Shown piece by piece: positions 18,947 to 25,816 of a stretch of 64,000 bases of DNA. Within the stretch, counting starts at the first letter, position 1. Every line of letters starts with the position of its first letter. The translations under genes were made by a program, and so were the position numbers. Below the pieces are notes generated by a model, which made no database searches, was not told the origin of the DNA, and was given only the letters and a program-made list of their open reading frames with translations. Origin of the DNA: Ralstonia pickettii (GTDB taxonomy: Bacteria > Pseudomonadota > Gammaproteobacteria > Burkholderiales > Burkholderiaceae); the NCBI RefSeq assembly GCF_001699815.1, contig NZ_MCGB01000061.1, forward strand, positions 310,001 to 374,000. Direction: 5' to 3'.

Positions 18947-19305
18947 GTTGCACCCCTGGCGGATGGAGCAACGAAGGGGCCGCTCACGATCGATGAGTTC
19001 TCGTTGCTGCTGACGAGCAGCAGGCGCGACGTTTTTTTTAGCAGGTCGACTTCCATGGTGAGCTGTCCCACCTTGCGTTCCAGTGCAGCGATCTTGACCT
19101 CGTATTCTGCGATCGTTGACGCTGCGACTTCTTCACTGTCAAGCTCACCGCGATCAAACTGGTTCAGCCACATCTGAATGAGGTTGGCTGAAATTCGATA
19201 GGTTCGCTGCGCCTCACGACGGCCAATGCGGCCGTCACGAATGTCGTGACATAGCTGCAACTTGAATTGCGGACTATGCCGCCGGTACGACCCGTTTGTT
19301 GACAT
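18943..19305 (-). CDS. IS3-family OrfA (HTH protein)
   Basis: Transposase N-terminal protein of 120 residues with a helix-turn-helix ([20 protein letters not shown]) and a leucine-zipper coiled coil ([16 protein letters not shown]). Family similarity ends at VDLLKK, where an A8 run occurs; the remaining 30 residues are the zero-frame tail made when no frameshift happens. It overlaps orfB by four bases. Confidence 0.87.
   Translation of the reverse strand: MSTNGSYRRHSPQFKLQLCHDIRDGRIGRREAQRTYRISANLIQMWLNQFDRGELDSEEVAASTIAEYEVKIAALERKVGQLTMEVDLLKKTSRLLLVSSNENSSIVSGPFVAPSARGAT
19032..19039 (-). other. Slippery A8 site for -1 frameshifting
   Basis: On the coding strand the sequence reads CTA AAA AAA ACG. 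Slipping back one base on the A run moves ribosomes from orfA to the orfB frame with no stop between, which is the usual way IS3 elements make their transposase. Confidence 0.7.
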
Positions 19306-19462
19306 CTAGCTGATCCTTGTAGGGGCCCAGCAAGCGTATCACTCCCTAACTGCCGCCCTGTCCAGCCCCAAGGGGTCACTCCAATCCTGGGTCAGGATTC
19401 GGTGCAAATCAACAGACGTGTGTACCGTGGCCAGCCGTATTAAGAGACTCGGGAGTATTCAG

Positions 19463-19687
19463 ATGAAAACCGAGGACGAGAAGCTGAGGGAGCTGCTAAA
19501 CCCAGTCGTCGTAAACATGCAGATGTGGTACAGGAGCAAAAGCAGGATGCCTGCTGCAAGCCTATATGACAGTACCGACACCCGCGACAAGTATCTGATC
19601 CGATACTGCGAGAGCATGATCAGCGCGAACAAGCCGGAGTGGCAGGTGATTGCAGAGCGCGCTGGCTGGGCCCCGGCACAAGCTTAA
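19463..19687 (+). CDS. Small hypothetical protein (74 aa)
   Basis: The ATG at 19463 follows GGGAG by seven bases, and the protein begins MKTEDEKLRELLNPVVV. It is charged, probably all-helical, with WYRSKSRMPAASLYD in the middle and WQVIAERAGWAPAQA at the end. I do not recognise a family. It lies between the IS21 right end and a solo copy of the same end, so it belongs to a segment trapped between two IS ends. The good ribosome site and natural composition support it as a real gene. Confidence 0.5.
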   Translation: MKTEDEKLRELLNPVVVNMQMWYRSKSRMPAASLYDSTDTRDKYLIRYCESMISANKPEWQVIAERAGWAPAQA

Positions 19688-19762
19688 ATTTGGGCTAACC
19701 AGGCCACCCGCCGCGAACATCAGCCCCGTTGCACCGTGTGCAGCCTCATAAGGGATGTCCGG

Positions 19763-19881
19763 TCAATCGTCGGAAGCGTCGGAGGCTTCGCCCAGTGGCC
19801 GTACAGGCACGCCCAGCACTTCCGTCTTGCGAACGAGATCCGCCAGCGACGACGCGTTCAACTTTCGCATCACCGCCCCCT
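19763..19881 (-). pseudogene. 3' fragment of a LuxR/FixJ-type response regulator
   Basis: On the minus strand the frame reads VMRKLNASSLADLVRKTEVL and ends at a TGA at 19763 after RPLGEASDASDD. This is the end of the LuxR HTH as found in FixJ/NarL-type regulators (the recognition helix normally lies just before VMRK). The frame is cut at its 5' side by the solo IS21 end at 19882. Fewer than 40 codons survive. Confidence 0.65.
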
Positions 19882-19908
19882 GGGGTCAGGATTCCGTGCA
19901 AATCAACA
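19882..19908. repeat. Solo IS21 terminal repeat
   Basis: GGGGTCAGGATTCCGTGCAA and the following ATCAACA match the complement of the IS21 left end at 15664-15690 at 26 of 27 positions. There is no transposase on its right, so it is the remnant of a second copy or of a rearrangement of the first. Confidence 0.8.
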
Positions 19909-19981
19909 TACTCGAATTCGCCTCGCCCAACCGCACGGCGAAATCCTGACTCCAACTACCGGCGTGCAGTAGCGTCGAACC

Positions 19982-20190
19982 TCAGCTTTCCCGAGAAAAA
20001 GGGCTGCTGTCGGCCAGCTTGAACACGGACACCGCGTCCTTGAGCGTCTGCGCCTGCTCTTCAAGCGATTGTGCCGCGGCAGTTGCTTGCTCGACGAGTG
20101 CCGCATTCTGCTGAGTCACCTCATCCATCTGGTTGACTGCCTGGTGGACCTGCTCGATGCCTCGACTCTGTTCCTCGGAGGCGGCCGCAG
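19982..20190 (-). pseudogene. 3' fragment of a methyl-accepting chemotaxis protein
   Basis: The last 69 or so residues of an MCP signalling domain: [20 protein letters not shown], then [29 protein letters not shown], ending [13 protein letters not shown]. These are the C-terminal methylation helix and tail of receptors common in this lineage. Upstream of about 20190 the similarity stops abruptly, and the frame continues into unrelated sequence to 20488. It is therefore a truncated remnant, probably from the same rearrangements that left the IS21 ends. Confidence 0.75.
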
Positions 20191-20483
20191 GATTGATGAC
20201 AGCTCGCGAGAGGTTCGCTGACGACACAACGTTGTGAGCAATTTCGGGGGAGCCCCCGCCCAAAACCCCGACCGTTGGGGCATGACGATGGTAAGGAGGG
20301 TAGCTAGTCGATGGTAGAAGTTCGCACTTCCCCCTCGCCTCGCGGCCAGCGGCAAATGCTTGGAACTCAGTGCCGGATTGATGGCCCTGCTTTGACGTGT
20401 TGCCCCCCTGTCTCGCCTGTGAGCCTATGCCGAGTACGAGGGAATTGCTAAAAAAAGACCGGCAAACGACACGGCCCCGAAAG
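20191..20483. other. Gap with no supported gene
   Basis: This stretch lies between the chemotaxis-receptor stub and the terminator of the protease gene. GC-rich inverted pieces (GGGGGAGCCCCCGCC near 20248) are visible, but no mobile-element end or gene could be recognised. Confidence 0.35.
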
Positions 20484-20511
20484 AACAAAGCCCGCAGATG
20501 CGGGCTTTGTT
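20484..20511 (-). terminator. Rho-independent terminator of the SDH-type protease gene
   Basis: AACAAAGCCCGC pairs with GCGGGCTTTGTT. On the minus strand the stem ends in TTTGTTCTTTC, 37 bases past the protease stop. Confidence 0.75.
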
Positions 20512-20547
20512 AGCGACCCTTGACGGCCGATTAGTCAGAACGGATTA

Positions 20548-21564
20548 CTAGGTCCCTTTGCGCGAGGGAGCACGCTTGCTGCCTGCCGATCCCCGACCAT
20601 TACCGCGAATTGTGCGGCCTTGTCCATTTGACGCTTTTGTACCTCGCGGAACGTTGCCTGCGACTGGTTTTGTTGGGTTCTGTTCACTGTGCTGACCAGT
20701 TCCCTCAGTGCTGCTTCCATTCTCATTCCCCTCTGTTTGGCTCGCATGTGCTCGGATGAAGTGTGGTCCGAAGCCAACCTGCGAGTTCAAGATTGGCCCA
20801 AGTGTAGTACAGAATTTGTCCTCGATGGCTGTAGGGGCGACGACAGTTGTGAAAAGAGTCGACGCTTCTTTTCGATCGATCACGAAGCCATGTGCAGGGT
20901 AGTCTGCAACCAGACTGGCGAGGGCTCCGTTGGCAAGGGAATTCGTGTACTCATTGAGCCGCTTTCCATACTCGTAGGCGATTCGCATAGCCCGCTGCAT
21001 CTCCCCCAAACGAATCGGATCAATCTGAGCGTATAGCGGCGCCGCAACACCGACGGCAATCTTCGTAGCAAACTCACCAGCCAATTTTGTGGACAACCGA
21101 GCACCCCGGATGTCAATGAGCGCCTCTTTGAACGCACGCTGCGTGTGCTCACGCGCGGCGTTCATGGCCTGGATTATGTCTAGCCCAGAACTACGTCCGG
21201 CCAACTCCGAATCCTTGGGCACTTGGATGTCTAGCGGGCCAAGCTCGCCAAGGTCTCCAATCGCTAGCTCGTCTGCAACAATCGCAATCAGCGTACCAGC
21301 GCTTTTGCAGTAGCTCGGGATCACGATGCGAAGGTGTGTGTAATGATGACGAAGACACCGCGCAATTCTGAAGGCTCCGTCTGGATCGCCTCCGTTTGTA
21401 GTCAAGTACAAAGTGCACTTATCGTATCGTTTCTCTTCCCGAATCGCTTTTGTTAGATCTCGGTGGAGCTCGCGGTTAACGCCTCGGCTAATTACGATTA
21501 CATCCCGGTCTCCGTTTGCATCCAACATGCCGGTCACGCTCTCCAGCAGTTGCTTCTCCTCCAT
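20548..21564 (-). CDS. SDH-type serine proteinase (ClpP/crotonase fold)
   Basis: Protein of 338 residues matching the serine dehydrogenase proteinase (SDH_protease) family, membrane-independent relatives of SppA and ClpP. Key features are an oxyanion-type NGGDPDGAFRIAR at 57-69, the nucleophile Ser88 in SYCKSAGTLIAIVADELAIG and the family signature GDLGELGPLDIQ at 104-114. A helical dimerisation-like region follows to about 280. The last 60 residues are low-complexity and rich in Asn, Gly, Ser and Arg, probably disordered. AAGGAGGAG lies just before the ATG, a very strong ribosome site. No signal peptide or membrane helix is seen, so it acts in the cytoplasm. Its substrate is unknown. It is the last gene of the accessory cassette and has its own terminator. 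Confidence 0.8.
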   Translation of the reverse strand: MEEKQLLESVTGMLDANGDRDVIVISRGVNRELHRDLTKAIREEKRYDKCTLYLTTNGGDPDGAFRIARCLRHHYTHLRIVIPSYCKSAGTLIAIVADELAIGDLGELGPLDIQVPKDSELAGRSSGLDIIQAMNAAREHTQRAFKEALIDIRGARLSTKLAGEFATKIAVGVAAPLYAQIDPIRLGEMQRAMRIAYEYGKRLNEYTNSLANGALASLVADYPAHGFVIDRKEASTLFTTVVAPTAIEDKFCTTLGPILNSQVGFGPHFIRAHASQTEGNENGSSTEGTGQHSEQNPTKPVAGNVPRGTKASNGQGRTIRGNGRGSAGSKRAPSRKGT

Positions 21565-21922
21565 TGCTCCTCCTTGTGATCGTCCATCGGTAGCGACAAA
21601 TAGACGTTACCCACAGGCCGGCCATTGTCAGAGATGTTTTTCGCTGTCGCGATAGGCCAGAAGAATGCATGTCCGCCAACAGTACAAACACCCCTCAATA
21701 GAAGGGATGCTCTCTCGCCCTAAGAAGACGAGTATTGATATAGAGCGGCTCTACAAGTTATATCTAAATCAGATGTAAAAAAATCTTCTTACGCAACACC
21801 CTTATTGAGAGAGCACTCAAGCCCGACGAGCCCCGCAACGCAGTTTTGGATCTGATGAACGAAAAGGGAAGAACGAGCTGCCCCCCCCTTCTCTTCGTTG
21901 CGCGAAAGAACAGACTACGGTC
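21565..21922. other. Gap with an imperfect inverted repeat
   Basis: Between the protease and the membrane-protein gene a stretch of about 120 bp has arms TGCTCTCTC...TAAGAAGA (about 21706-21728) and TCTTCTTA...GAGAGAGCA (about 21782-21816) around an AT-rich core. No coding sequence with a ribosome site is seen. It may hold the protease promoter or a small structured RNA. Confidence 0.35.
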
Positions 21923-22687
21923 CTACCGTGCAGGGCATAACATGGTTACTCGCTCGGCAAACCGGTGCGCCCAAAAATCAACCCCTGCTGCGGAGTGCCC
22001 GTATACAGCGCCAAAACACAGAATCCCCGCCACTACCAACGTCCTTGCCGGGGAAAGCTTTGCTAGCGGCGCCAACACACGCATCGCCGCCGAGGCACCC
22101 GTAATGTCAATTGAAACGGACCGTATTGCATGCGGCATCAACAACAGCACGCCGGGCACAACAAAAAGGGATGCGAGCAGGGCATGCCGCGAAGCCGACT
22201 GTTGACCGTACAAATTCAGTTGACACCAAAATTCTTTGAAGCCAATCGCCTGATTCGCCAGCTCCGTAAGCCGCGGATTGTAGTCTCCTACTGCTGAAGT
22301 GATTGTGTATGCGAGAACTGCCGCAAGCGTAAGAATGGCGACATTGCGACCCGCCGCCGCATAGTTTTGGACATACACCGTTACGGCAATAGCACAGAAC
22401 GCGGCAGCCCCCTCCAGTAAAGCGACGATAAAAGCCACTGTATAAACTTGCGACTCATATTTGGCGAACCAATAAGAAAGAGCCGCGATGGCAAGAGCGA
22501 TAGCCAACAGCCCGCCCAGCACTGTGCCCACTTCGCCTTTGCCGTCGCTTTCACCACCGCCTCCACCATTTCGATTGTTGTGATGATGGACGTGGTGCTC
22601 CTTGAGCACGTTGACTATGTTGCCGGTCCCGATCGCATTACCGTCGCCATTAACAGTGATTGAATTGAGTGCGTATTTGTTGTTCAT
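21923..22687 (-). CDS. Membrane protein with GDGN-type N-terminal motif
   Basis: Protein of 254 residues that I cannot assign to a named family. The N-terminus reads ITVNGDGNAIGTGNIVNV, an alternating GDGN/GTGN pattern that I associate with soluble heads of bacterial conflict-system proteins, followed by a His/Asn/Gly-rich linker (HHVHHHNNRNGGGGG). The rest is membrane-embedded: about five helices, including VLGGLLAIALAIAALSYW, VAFIVALLEGAAAFCAIAV, VAILTLAAVLAYTITSAV and LLASLFVVPGVLLLMP, with a loop of about 40 residues (DYNPRLTELANQAIGFKEFW). There is no signal peptide, so the motif faces the cytoplasm. It lies 358 bases upstream of the SDH-type protease on the same strand. A role in sensing or membrane attack is conjecture. 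Confidence 0.65.
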   Translation of the reverse strand: MNNKYALNSITVNGDGNAIGTGNIVNVLKEHHVHHHNNRNGGGGGESDGKGEVGTVLGGLLAIALAIAALSYWFAKYESQVYTVAFIVALLEGAAAFCAIAVTVYVQNYAAAGRNVAILTLAAVLAYTITSAVGDYNPRLTELANQAIGFKEFWCQLNLYGQQSASRHALLASLFVVPGVLLLMPHAIRSVSIDITGASAAMRVLAPLAKLSPARTLVVAGILCFGAVYGHSAAGVDFWAHRFAERVTMLCPAR

Positions 22688-22943
22688 GGTTTTCTAAAAC
22701 GCTATTGAGCATTTTTTCTGCATCCCTAACACCAGGCCAAAGCGATTGGCCTCCAGCGTGACAAGTTCTTTTGCACGTGACGGTACCTGCGAAGACTCTG
22801 GAGTCACCGCAAAGCCGGAGAGCGCGGCAAGCCCGCAATGGCGCGCCGCCTGCTTAGTCGAATGGTGTGGGGAAGATGCGCCTCAAGAATGAGGCGCGCT
22901 CTTTGTTGCTAAAGCCTGGGGTTATGGCCGGCCAGTGAAAGCC
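22688..22943. other. Intergenic gap holding a terminator
   Basis: No gene is supported between the membrane protein and the DUF2188 gene. It contains the hairpin at 22878-22897. Confidence 0.35.
22878..22897 (-). terminator. Hairpin after the DUF2188 gene
   Basis: A perfect 8-bp stem GCGCCTCA/TGAGGCGC with loop AGAA is followed on the minus strand by ATCTTCCCC, 47 bases past the DUF2188 stop. The T tract is weak on the minus strand; a GCTCTTTG tail exists on the plus strand. Confidence 0.45.
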
Positions 22944-23150
22944 TTAAGGCTTTCGCCATTTGTCCGGCTTCCCATTGGAGGTATTGCGCACGCGCTCAAC
23001 AAGTGGCGGGGTGCCACCGTTCAATTTCCTCGCTCGCTCGATAGCTTCCGCCTGCGTGGGAAGCACGTCGCTTGCTCTTTCGGAATTGGGCCGCCGAACT
23101 GCGTAGTCCCCTTGCGGACGCCGTTCTACAAAGATTTTTTTCGTCGTCAT
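22944..23150 (-). CDS. DUF2188 domain small protein
   Basis: Protein of 68 residues, MTTKKIFVERRPQGDYAVRR to the end KPDKWRKP, matching the DUF2188 pattern: a short beta strand with a Val-Arg core (YAVRRPNSERASDVLPT) and the helix QAEAIERARKL. Such proteins are small, basic, of unknown function, and frequent beside mobile or accessory genes. The ATG at 23150 is chosen because GGAG lies five bases before it; the frame extends five codons further without a better signal. The next gene upstream is another small basic protein starting with the same MTTK, perhaps an operon of small proteins. Confidence 0.7.
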   Translation of the reverse strand: MTTKKIFVERRPQGDYAVRRPNSERASDVLPTQAEAIERARKLNGGTPPLVERVRNTSNGKPDKWRKP

Positions 23151-23234
23151 GCTGACTCCGTACACACGTCAATTGGTGAAGACGCCACGCAATTGGCAAT
23201 AGCCTCATGCGTGACGTACAACTGAACTACACGC

Positions 23235-23363
23235 TCACTTCTGGCGCCGCACCTTGATCGGCCACGCTGCGAGACCAAACTTCCTGGCATCTAGCAGTGC
23301 GCCCGACTTGGTGCGACGGAAGCGGCGGAAGATGGTGATGTACTCATCATCTTTCGTCGTCAT
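23235..23363 (-). CDS. Small basic hypothetical protein (42 aa)
   Basis: A 42-residue frame starts at an ATG seven bases after GAGG. It reads MTTKDDEYITIFRRFRRTKS then GALLDARKFGLAAWPIKVRR with end QK. The pattern 'I-F-R-x-[YF]-R ... LDARKxGLxAWPIKVR' looks like a small family I have seen in Burkholderiales genomes, function unknown; this is recollection, not a search. It lies 84 bases upstream of the DUF2188 gene and the two share the first four residues. Confidence 0.55.
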   Translation of the reverse strand: MTTKDDEYITIFRRFRRTKSGALLDARKFGLAAWPIKVRRQK

Positions 23364-23535
23364 TTCCGAACCTCGTCAGAAATGCCTCACCGAATGGAAC
23401 TTGTGCGCTTGCGACGAGCGAATTGTTTGACTACAATCCGCGTGCCTTCTTGACCGAAGCGCAAAAGAGGAAGTCAGAGGCGTTTGTCTTCCTTTTTTCC
23501 TGCACTCGTCGAGTTGCCGCTCGACTACGTGCTTC

Positions 23536-24090
23536 CTACATCTCGCCCCTGCGCTTCAGTCTGTCGACTCGAATCCTCGCGGCTTCCGTCGACACACCGA
23601 ACGCATCGGCGAGATCATCTCCCGTTCTCAACCCCCTGTACTTGATTTCGTCCACGGGCATGAGAATCTCGGCAGCAAACTGATTTGCCTGCCATTCCGA
23701 ATCCTCAAACGTTTTGATTTCTGCGCCGCCAACAGGCTCTCGATTCAGAGTCCGCCTGTGACCGAGCAAAGCGTGTCCCAACTCATGAAATACGGTGAAG
23801 AGGGAGCGAGGGTCATTCCGGCACGCCTTTTCGTATACTTGCTCCGTCAAACAAAGCGTTAGTGACTCCGGAATCCAACAAGCTTCAACTCCTGTCGGTA
23901 ACCCATTAGCCCCATCCTCTAGCACGTCCAAGGTAATCAGATAGGTAGACAACTTCTCAAGGAAGGCCCCCAAGTCAATGGGGAACGTAAGCCCGAGCGC
24001 CTCACGCGTCCGCATCGCTGTTCGCCGGATATCCGCAACACCGAGCGGCGGGACACGAAACCCTTTTAGGGGACCCTGACCAAACATCAT
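23536..24090 (-). CDS. ImmA/IrrE-family metallopeptidase
   Basis: Zinc metallopeptidase of 184 residues of the ImmA/IrrE (M78) type, which normally cleaves a partner repressor to induce a mobile element or stress genes. The active site FHELGHALLGH holds HELGH at residues 102-106 and the third ligand is expected in DSEWQANQFAAEILMP. Its start overlaps the upstream XRE gene by four bases (ATGA), the usual arrangement of the ImmR-ImmA pair. Repressor cleavage is inferred from this pairing. No integrase or phage structural gene is visible nearby, so the regulated element is unknown and may be the cassette itself. Confidence 0.88.
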   Translation of the reverse strand: MMFGQGPLKGFRVPPLGVADIRRTAMRTREALGLTFPIDLGAFLEKLSTYLITLDVLEDGANGLPTGVEACWIPESLTLCLTEQVYEKACRNDPRSLFTVFHELGHALLGHRRTLNREPVGGAEIKTFEDSEWQANQFAAEILMPVDEIKYRGLRTGDDLADAFGVSTEAARIRVDRLKRRGEM

Positions 24091-24449
24091 TTCCCCCCGA
24101 TCTTTTTGAGCAACTGTGTCAAGTTATCCAGGTCCTTGGAGTCAAGCTGATCCCATGAAGCCCGCGCAAAACCCGCGACCATCATCTGATGCTGCGGACT
24201 AAGTCCGTCCAGCGATACCGATTTGTTAGATACGTCGGCCAACGGCTGTAGCTTTTCGGTATGCACGCCTTGCTTGTCAAAGTAGGCTTCCACCCTCTCA
24301 GCCAGTTGCGGTGGGATCTTCTTGCGCCCTGTCTCCAGTGCGCTCAAAAATGCGGATGTTACGTCCAATGCAGCGGCCATATCCGAAAGAGTGACTTCCG
24401 CATCCAGCCTGGCCTTCCTTACTGCCTTGCCAAACGGTGTCAGAGCCAT
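24087..24449 (-). CDS. XRE-family HTH regulator (ImmR-like)
   Basis: Repressor-type protein of 120 residues with an N-terminal lambda-like HTH (FGKAVRKARLDAEVTLSDMA, ALDVTSAFLSALETGRKKIP), a middle helix with Phe/Asp residues, and a C-terminal region ending LDNLTQLLKKIGGK. Translation is coupled to the ImmA peptidase. CTGGAG precedes the ATG. A perfect palindrome at 24496-24512 lies about 50 bases upstream in its own promoter region, suggesting autoregulation. Confidence 0.86.
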   Translation of the reverse strand: MALTPFGKAVRKARLDAEVTLSDMAAALDVTSAFLSALETGRKKIPPQLAERVEAYFDKQGVHTEKLQPLADVSNKSVSLDGLSPQHQMMVAGFARASWDQLDSKDLDNLTQLLKKIGGK

Positions 24450-24495
24450 GTTGGTTCTCCAGTGAGCCGAAAATTATCCTTATGCAGACATAATG

Positions 24496-24512
24496 TTAAC
24501 CCAATTGGTTAA
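24496..24512. promoter_or_regulatory. Palindromic operator candidate upstream of the XRE gene
   Basis: TTAACC-CAATT-GGTTAA is a perfect 6-bp inverted repeat with a 5-bp spacer. On the minus strand it overlaps a possible promoter (TTGGGT, 16 bases, TAAGGA). Binding by the adjacent XRE protein is inferred from position. Confidence 0.5.
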
Positions 24513-25099
24513 TTTTTGCAAGAAATTGTGCAACAACATCCCCCGTGGGCGGACATAGAGGATTCTTTGCTGTGGGAGGGAGACGAGCTGGCGCACATCC
24601 ACCCTAAATTCTGGTGCCGCCGGCTCCGCAACTCGCTTGCATTCGGTGCGACCCATGTGGAGGATGCGTTACATCGGACGGCAAGGGCACACCACATGTT
24701 CCTATGGCCTCGCCAGAGAAACGAGGGCATAGAACACCCTCGGATAGGAAACGAGGCGCCCCCGTACGGAGCACGGGTTCGACCACCTAGCGCATCCACG
24801 CTCTATGGGCTCGCAGATTTGCTTGACGGTGGAGTGACCAAATCTCCACATCGTCCAGAACCGTCAACCTGGATCGGGCACGGCGTGCCCTACAGGTACT
24901 AGAACGGCTTGGACGGTGGATCGCCAGATGTTGATTGACGGCCTGGTTCAGCTGTTGCAGCGCTGGGCAACTCACAACCCCGTGCGCAAAACCGGGGTTG
25001 TCGTTGGCATTGTTTCTCGTACTTGGTGGCGCATGAACTAAGCAGTCCTGTACGAGACACCGACCATTCGCAGCGGATCACCCCAACAGTCCAAATGCA
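24513..25099. other. Gap with no supported gene
   Basis: A 128-codon frame on the plus strand (24516-24902, TTG start) and shorter minus-strand frames have no ribosome site or recognisable domain. The stretch repeats GAAACGAGG near 24718 and 24748. A strong hairpin lies at its right end (24974-25001). Confidence 0.35.
24974..25001 (-). terminator. Hairpin after the 217-aa membrane protein gene
   Basis: ACAACCCCG pairs perfectly with CGGGGTTGT around the loop TGCGCAAAAC. It lies about 100 bases past the stop of the minus-strand gene at 25100. No long T tract follows on either strand, so termination would be weak or Rho-assisted. Confidence 0.4.
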
Positions 25100-25753
25100 T
25101 CAACCGACGGACTTTGTGGCGTTGCTCGGTTGTGACTGGGGCGCTGGTGCCGGACTAGCGGGCTTGACAGGCGTAGCAGTTTGCATCGGCATACCCGTTA
25201 CACCTTTCTGGACTGATTGGACTTTTTGCATTGCCGTACCGATTGCACCATCCTGGGCATACGCACTTACGATCTTCTTGCTCACCATGGTTGCTCCAGT
25301 TAAATTCAGCGAAACAAATAGTATTGTCAATATTAATGCAACAACAAACACAGCAGCAGACAGCCAAGAATTCAGATGATCCGCCAATCTGTGAGCCCAG
25401 CCACCAGAAAAATACGCGCCTTCATCTCTGTAGAGATAGTACCGCTCCGCCTGCTCAAGCTGCCTGACAATAATTTGGACACTAACCACATAGGACAGAA
25501 CAACCAGCGATATCGCGAACGCGAAACATATCCACGATCCGTAAAGAGCCCAAGCGAACTTAGCTTGATAAATTGGAATGAAATCCTTGAGAAATCCGAG
25601 CGAGAGCGCAAGGCCTGCACTGGAATACGTCAAAATGGATTTGTCCAAATTCTCCAGATTTGAGAGTCTAAGCTTAAAAAGCTCCTCTCGCCGCTTCTCA
25701 TACAACCGCTTTCTTTCCTCACCGTCGTCAACAGTTCCCGAATCGTTCTGCAT
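25100..25753 (-). CDS. Hypothetical membrane protein (217 aa, three helices)
   Basis: No named family recognised. A charged N-terminal helix (GEERKRLYEKRREELFKLRL) precedes three membrane helices: SILTYSSAGLALSLGFLKDF, LYGSWICFAFAISLVVLSYV and WLSAAVFVVALILTILFVSL. A loop of about 35 residues with AERYYLYRDEGAYF lies between helices two and three. The C-terminal 50 residues are Pro/Ala/Ser-rich (PVKPASPAPAPQSQPSNAT) and probably disordered. Base composition is low in GC for this genome. It lies in the accessory cassette just downstream of the DUF6471 gene with a 63-base gap, so the two may be co-transcribed. Confidence 0.6.
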   Translation of the reverse strand: MQNDSGTVDDGEERKRLYEKRREELFKLRLSNLENLDKSILTYSSAGLALSLGFLKDFIPIYQAKFAWALYGSWICFAFAISLVVLSYVVSVQIIVRQLEQAERYYLYRDEGAYFSGGWAHRLADHLNSWLSAAVFVVALILTILFVSLNLTGATMVSKKIVSAYAQDGAIGTAMQKVQSVQKGVTGMPMQTATPVKPASPAPAPQSQPSNATKSVG

Positions 25754-25816
25754 AGGCGATGAAATAACTGGATTGACCTCAAATCGAAAATGAAGAGGAT
25801 CCGATTGACCTCTTCG

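Larger units (their letters stand above)
18105..19383 (-). mobile_element. IS3-family insertion sequence nested in the IS21 right end
   Basis: A 1279-bp element has perfect 38-bp inverted repeats at 18105-18142 and 19346-19383 (outer bases TGGAGTGACC and GGTCACTCCA). A 3-bp target duplication, ATC, flanks it on both sides, as expected for IS3. It carries orfA and orfB on the minus strand in different frames. It inserted between the two right-hand terminal repeats of the IS21 element, so it is the younger insertion. Confidence 0.92.
15664..19414 (+). mobile_element. IS21-family insertion sequence, interrupted by IS3
   Basis: The element carries istA and istB and is bounded by near-perfect 27-bp inverted repeats: TGTTGATTTGCAC... 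at 15664-15690 and its complement at 19388-19414, with one mismatch. Inside each end is a second related repeat (about 15704-15724 on the left and 18081-18104 on the right), the multiple terminal repeats typical of IS21. An IS3-family element sits between the two right-hand repeats; without it the element is about 2.47 kb, normal for the family. I see no target-site duplication (CTTGG on the left, GACGT on the right), so one end has been rearranged since insertion. Confidence 0.88.

Noticed and set aside
24716-24760. Possible retron-like or ncRNA element around repeated GAAACGAGG
   Set aside because: No reverse transcriptase gene nearby and no convincing paired structure.
24516-24902. 128-codon plus-strand frame in the XRE upstream gap
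   Set aside because: TTG start without a ribosome site, no recognisable domain, and alternative frames on the other strand are equally open.
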